NCBI GenBank assembly: GCA_902806215.1
Contig: CADCVT010000070.1
Location: 1 to 9,160 of the forward strand
Direction: 5' to 3'
DNA length: 9,160 bases
Origin: an uncultured Solirubrobacteraceae bacterium
GTDB lineage: Bacteria; Actinomycetota; Thermoleophilia; Solirubrobacterales; Solirubrobacteraceae
Both the position numbers and the translations under genes were made by a program. The notes below the pieces were generated by a model. The model was not told the origin of the DNA and ran no database searches. It was given only the letters and a program-made list of their open reading frames with translations. Shown piece after piece: positions 6,349-9,160 of this stretch; within the stretch, counting starts at the first letter, position 1, and every line of letters starts with the position of its first letter.

Positions 6349-6962
6349 GCCGCGCACTTCGCCTTTTCCTCCTCGCGCTCGCCGTGGCGATCGCGACGGT
6401 CGCCGGCGTCGCGGCGGCCAGCGCGCTGACCGCCGGCGACAACGGGCACGACCACGCCGGCGACGAGCGGTCGCCCGGCCTGACGCCCGACGGCGGGCCG
6501 ATGACGCGCGAGGGGTCGGAGGCCGACCCGCGCGGCGGGCCGCCGTGGACGGCGCTCGTGTTCGAGAGCGAGACCGGAAGGACCTGCTGGATCACCGGCC
6601 GGGTCAAGGACGGCCGGTTCGGTTCGATCCAGCGCGACGGCACGTTCGTGCAGCGCTCGGCCTACGACGGCGCCAACTGCGCCGACCTGGACGGGGGCCA
6701 CTACGGCGTCGCGCTGGCGACCGGCGGCCCACAGGACGATCCGGATCTCGTCAGCGGCGTGGTCGACGACACGGTCCGGAGGGTCTCGCTCCTCCAGGGG
6801 CGCGGGTCACGCGAACTGCGGGTGAGCGACCGCGGGTCGTTCGTGGCCGTGCTGGGCGAGAAGGCGGGGCCGGCGGACATCCGCGTGCAGTTCGCGTTCG
6901 CCGACGGGTCGACCGAGGTGTTCTCGTTCGACGGGCGCCCGCCACAGCGGTCGCGCCGCTAG
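6345..6962 (+). CDS. Secreted protein of unknown function, coupled to the His/Cys-rich gene
   Basis: 205 residues from ATG 6345, which overlaps the previous stop (ATGA). This overlap and the signal peptide fix the start, although the frame stays open for thousands of bases upstream. Residues 1-27 form a signal peptide (MSRALRLFLLALAVAIATV..., AxA site near 24-27). Next comes a charged Gly/Pro/Asp-rich linker with NGHDHAGDE (33-41), then a probable beta-rich domain (about 68-197) starting PPWTALVFESETGRTCW, with only two cysteines (81 and 112, possibly one disulfide), and SGVVDDTVRRVSLLQGRGSR (137-156) and FVAVLGEKAGPADIRVQF (166-183). The pattern resembles small Ig-like extracytoplasmic domains but I do not recognise the family. 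It ends in an Arg-rich tail whose TAG overlaps the stop of the convergent methyltransferase. Shared secretion and H-x-H near the mature N-terminus suggest it acts with its partner. Confidence 0.83.
   Translation: MSRALRLFLLALAVAIATVAGVAAASALTAGDNGHDHAGDERSPGLTPDGGPMTREGSEADPRGGPPWTALVFESETGRTCWITGRVKDGRFGSIQRDGTFVQRSAYDGANCADLDGGHYGVALATGGPQDDPDLVSGVVDDTVRRVSLLQGRGSRELRVSDRGSFVAVLGEKAGPADIRVQFAFADGSTEVFSFDGRPPQRSRR
6959..6962. other. Shared CTAG giving both convergent stop codons
   Basis: On the plus strand TAG (6960-6962) ends the secreted protein gene; on the minus strand the TAG read from 6961 to 6959 ends the methyltransferase. The genes overlap by 4 bp and there is no room for an intergenic terminator between them. 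Confidence 0.9.
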
Positions 6963-7630
6963 GCGGTCGCGTCGAGGTTCAGTCGGACGTAGGCGAGGGA
7001 GTCGAGCTCGGCTGCTGCCTTCTCCGCTAGCGGGCGTGCCTCCTCGGTCGGCATGCCGTGGAGGATCACGGTCTCGACGAACGCGACCATGTCGGACGGG
7101 ACGGTCGGCTTCGGCTCGAGCCAGGTCTTGATCTGGGTGAACCCGGCGTCGCGCAGGCGCCGCTCGGTGTCCTCGGGCGTAGCGTAGAGCCACGTGCCGG
7201 GACGCTCCCCCACGACCTCGAGGACGCGCGCGATGTTGCCGTGACCTCCGCACTGCGCGACGAGCCGGCCGCCGGGCTTCAGGTGCGCGTGGAGCCGCTC
7301 GAACAGGCGCTGATGATCGGTGATCCAGTGGAACACCGCGCACGAGAAGATCACGTCGAACGACTCGGTGAGTGAGAGATCCAGAAGGCTCTGGTGCTCC
7401 ACGCGCACTCTCTCGCCGAGCCGTTGGCGCGCGAGGTCCACCATCGCCGCATCGGCGTCGACGCCGACCACGTCCGGGGTGAGGGCGAGCAGCAGCTCGG
7501 TCACCCGGCCGCTGCCGCAGCCGGCGTCGAGCACGTGGTCGGAAGCCGTGATCCCGGAGCGCGCGATGATCTCCCGCGCCCAGGCCTCCTGCGGATCGGC
7601 GACGCGGTCGTAGGTCTTCGCGTCCCACAT
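6959..7630 (-). CDS. Class I SAM-dependent methyltransferase, trans-aconitate methyltransferase-like
   Basis: 223 residues. Rossmann-fold SAM-binding motif I VLDAGCGSGRVTELL (33-47), acidic residue after strand 2 in VVGVDADAAMVDLARQRL (54-71), FDVIFSCAVFHWITDHQRLF (91-110) and post-motif LKPGGRLVAQCGGHGNI (117-133). The W-x-x-DH-x-x-LF pattern and the C-terminal half resemble E. coli Tam, which methylates trans-aconitate, but the protein is about 30 residues shorter and small-molecule methyltransferases are easily mis-assigned, so no symbol is given. ATG at 7630 directly follows a perfect palindrome; the frame remains open upstream with no better start. It follows leuD after 17 bp on the same strand, so co-transcription with leuCD is likely. 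Context makes a carboxylic-acid intermediate of this pathway a reasonable substrate guess (inference). Confidence 0.85.
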   Translation of the reverse strand: MWDAKTYDRVADPQEAWAREIIARSGITASDHVLDAGCGSGRVTELLLALTPDVVGVDADAAMVDLARQRLGERVRVEHQSLLDLSLTESFDVIFSCAVFHWITDHQRLFERLHAHLKPGGRLVAQCGGHGNIARVLEVVGERPGTWLYATPEDTERRLRDAGFTQIKTWLEPKPTVPSDMVAFVETVILHGMPTEEARPLAEKAAAELDSLAYVRLNLDATA

Positions 7631-7650
7631 AAAGGGGTCTGACCCCTTTA
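7630..7650. repeat. Perfect 21-bp palindrome spanning the leuD stop and methyltransferase start
   Basis: Core arms AAAGGGGTC (7631-7639) and GACCCCTTT (7641-7649) around T7640, extended by a pairing T7630/A7650. On the minus strand it runs from the first base of the leuD TAA to the A of the methyltransferase ATG. In RNA the 5' arm carries the only Shine-Dalgarno-like run (AAAGGGG), paired with the 3' arm. The GGGGTCTGACCCC core resembles, from memory, dispersed palindromes found in many bacterial genomes, so it may be one copy of a repeat family; only one copy is seen in this window. Confidence 0.85.
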
Positions 7651-8217
7651 GGTCGGGGTGAGGGCCGTGGTGACCGGCCCCGAGCGCTCGCGCTGCTGCT
7701 CGAAGGCCGCGATCGCGTCCTCCTGCTCGGCGAGCGTGAGGCTGATGTCGTCGAGCCCGTTGAGGAGGCGGTGCTTGATCTGCGGGTCGATGTCGAAGTG
7801 GGCCGACCCGCCCTCCCAGCGGACCTCCTGCTCGGCGAGGTCGACCTGCGCGTGGCCGGCCGCGGCGATCGCGTCGACGTCCTCGTCGGACAGCTCGACC
7901 GGGAGCAGGCCGTTCTTCGTGCAGTTGTTGCGGAAGATGTCGGCGAAGCTCCGGGCGATGATGGCGTGGAAGCCGTAGTCCTGGAGGGCCCACGGCGCGT
8001 GCTCGCGGCTCGATCCGCAGCCGAAGTTCTCGCCGGTGACGAGGATCGGGTTGCTCTCGAGCTCGAGGCCGTTGGCCCGCCACTCGTGGAAGCAGAACTC
8101 CCCGAAGCCCGTCCGCTCGACGCGCTTCATGTAGCGCGCCGGGATGATCTGGTCGGTGTCGACGTCGTCGCGCATGAGCACGGTGACCGGCGCGGTGATG
8201 GTCTCGATGGCGTCCAT
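7648..8217 (-). CDS. leuD: 3-isopropylmalate dehydratase small subunit
   Basis: Swivelling small subunit of isopropylmalate isomerase (aconitase family, domain 4). With LeuC it interconverts 2- and 3-isopropylmalate, and likely citramalate via citraconate to 3-methylmalate in the CimA route. 189 residues, slightly below the usual 190-205. Seen: MRDDVDTDQIIPARYMKR (15-32), LVTGENFGCGSSREHAPWAL (59-78, the signature loop), IIARSFADIFRNNCTKNGLL (86-105) and the C-terminal NGLDDISLTLAEQEDAI (153-169). ATG at 8217 lies 2 bp after the leuC TAG and matches the family N-terminus; the ribosome-binding site is weak (TGGGG in leuC), so coupling to leuC is likely. Its TAA is the first part of the palindrome leading into the methyltransferase gene. 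Confidence 0.96.
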   Translation of the reverse strand: MDAIETITAPVTVLMRDDVDTDQIIPARYMKRVERTGFGEFCFHEWRANGLELESNPILVTGENFGCGSSREHAPWALQDYGFHAIIARSFADIFRNNCTKNGLLPVELSDEDVDAIAAAGHAQVDLAEQEVRWEGGSAHFDIDPQIKHRLLNGLDDISLTLAEQEDAIAAFEQQRERSGPVTTALTPT

Positions 8218-8219
8218 GG

Positions 8220-9160
8220 CTAGCCCCAGTTCCGGATGTCGACGAAGTGGCCCTCGATGGCGGCGGCGGCCGCCATCTGCGGCGAGACGAGGTGGCTGCG
8301 GGCGCCGCGGCCCTGGCGGCCCTCGAAGTTGCGGTTCGAGGTCGACGCGACCCGCTCCCCGGGCGCGGCCACGTCGGGGTTCATCCCGAGGCACATCGAG
8401 CAGCCCGCGGCGCGCCAGTCGAAGCCCGCGGCCCTGAACACCTCGTCGAGCCCCTCGGCCTCGGCCTGCGCCTTGACCTGCTGGGAGCCCGGGACGACCA
8501 TCGCGATGACGCCGTCGGCGACCTTGCGGTCCTTGATGACCGAGGCCGCGGCTCGGAGGTCGCCGATACGGCTGTTCGTGCACGAGCCGATGAACACGCG
8601 GTCCAGGCGGATCTCGGTCATCGGGGTGCCGGGCTCGAGCGCCATGTACTCGAGCGCGCGCTCGTGGCCCTGGTCCTGCGGGGCCGGCACCGCCTCGGCG
8701 ACGCCGACGACCATCCCCGGCGTCGTGCCCCAGGTGACCTGCGGGCTGAGCGCCGACGCGTCGACGACGATCTCGCGGTCGAACGTCGCGCCCTCGTCGG
8801 TCGTGAGGTCCTCCCAGGCGGGGTCGATCTCCACGCCGCGCTCGCGCAGCCACGCGAACGTCGTCTCGTCGGGCGCGATCATCCCCGCGCGACCGCCGCC
8901 CTCGATGGTCATGTTGCAGATCGTCATGCGGCCCTCCATCGAGAGCGCCTCGATGGCCGGCCCGGCGAACTCGACGGCGTGGCCGCCGGCGCCGTTGACG
9001 CCCATCTGGCCGATCGTGCCGAGGATCATGTCCTTCGCGGTGACGCCCGGGCCGAGCTCGCCCTCGTAGCGGATGCGCATCGACTTCGGCTTGTTCTGCC
9101 CGAGGGTCTGGGTGGCGAGGACGTGCTCGACCTCGCTCGTCCCGATGCCGAAGGCCAGCG
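8220..9160 (-). CDS. leuC: 3-isopropylmalate dehydratase large subunit, 5' end cut off by window edge
   Basis: Catalytic [4Fe-4S] subunit of isopropylmalate isomerase (aconitase family). The C-terminal 312 residues are visible of a family length near 465. Seen from the edge: FGIGTSEVEHVLATQTL, KPKSMRIRYEGELGPGVTAK, MEGRMTICNMTIEGGGRAG, the first cluster-ligand cysteine in FIGSCTNSRIGDL (codon at 8580-8582), the CxxC ligands in GCSMCLGMNPD (codons at 8400-8402 and 8391-8393), NRNFEGRQGRGARSHLVSP, and the usual C-terminus IEGHFVDIRNWG. All three cluster cysteines are present, so the enzyme should be functional. The true start is beyond the window; the methionine at 9080 is internal. It is followed after 2 bp by leuD. 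Confidence 0.97.
   Translation of the reverse strand, partial: LAFGIGTSEVEHVLATQTLGQNKPKSMRIRYEGELGPGVTAKDMILGTIGQMGVNGAGGHAVEFAGPAIEALSMEGRMTICNMTIEGGGRAGMIAPDETTFAWLRERGVEIDPAWEDLTTDEGATFDREIVVDASALSPQVTWGTTPGMVVGVAEAVPAPQDQGHERALEYMALEPGTPMTEIRLDRVFIGSCTNSRIGDLRAAASVIKDRKVADGVIAMVVPGSQQVKAQAEAEGLDEVFRAAGFDWRAAGCSMCLGMNPDVAAPGERVASTSNRNFEGRQGRGARSHLVSPQMAAAAAIEGHFVDIRNWG

Noticed and set aside
5853..7647. The methyltransferase plus secreted-pair segment as a mobile element
   Set aside because: No transposase, integrase or direct repeats at the edges were seen, and the palindrome occurs only at one side.
7630..7650. The palindrome as a rho-independent terminator after leuD
   Set aside because: No T-tract follows on the minus strand; the next bases are the methyltransferase coding sequence on the same strand.
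7631..8083. Upstream extension of the methyltransferase frame to 8083
   Set aside because: It is an out-of-frame reading of leuD; methyltransferase similarity begins near ATG 7630.

Overview
The window looks like a piece of chromosome from a GC-rich actinobacterium. The reasons are the very high G+C at third codon positions, common GTG starts, stop-start overlaps of the GTGA/ATGA type, a probable leaderless promoter of the TANNNT type, and actinobacterial-looking Leu enzymes. The Thermoleophilia/Solirubrobacterales are my best guess, but this is inference and no marker gene is present. No RNA genes, CRISPR arrays, transposase genes or origins are visible, and no gene-free stretch exceeds about 100 bp.

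Layout. Most of the window is a minus-strand amino-acid biosynthesis cluster, in transcription order (right to left): leuC (5' end outside the window), leuD, a class I SAM-dependent methyltransferase, then (after an interruption) leuB, ilvE, cimA, a DegT/DnrJ/EryC1/StrS-type aminotransferase broken by one in-frame TAA, and argH (3' end outside the window). Genes are packed tightly: 2 bp leuC-leuD, 6 bp leuB-ilvE, 4-bp overlaps ilvE-cimA and cimA-aminotransferase, 21 bp aminotransferase-argH. Between the leuCD-methyltransferase block and the leuB block sits a plus-strand pair of small predicted secreted proteins (5944-6348 and 6345-6962). The pair is divergent from leuB across a 91-bp intergenic region and convergent with the methyltransferase, with which it shares a CTAG that provides both stop codons.

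How the genes work together. CimA makes citramalate from pyruvate and acetyl-CoA. LeuCD isomerises citramalate (or 2-isopropylmalate), and LeuB oxidises the product to 2-oxobutanoate (or the leucine 2-oxoacid). IlvE carries out the final transamination. The cluster therefore reads as a combined leucine and threonine-independent isoleucine module; leuA is not in the window. ArgH (arginine biosynthesis) is appended at the downstream end.

Points of interest: (1) the nonsense codon three positions before the catalytic PLP lysine of the aminotransferase; (2) a perfect 21-bp palindrome running exactly from the leuD stop to the methyltransferase start; (3) a Tam-like methyltransferase embedded among isopropylmalate enzymes, suggesting a carboxyl-methylation activity on a pathway intermediate; (4) a histidine- and cysteine-rich secreted protein of unknown family, with a coupled secreted partner, inside a leucine cluster; (5) a 10-bp-arm hairpin just upstream of the cimA start codon. 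Nothing here amounts to a clearly new defence or mobile system.
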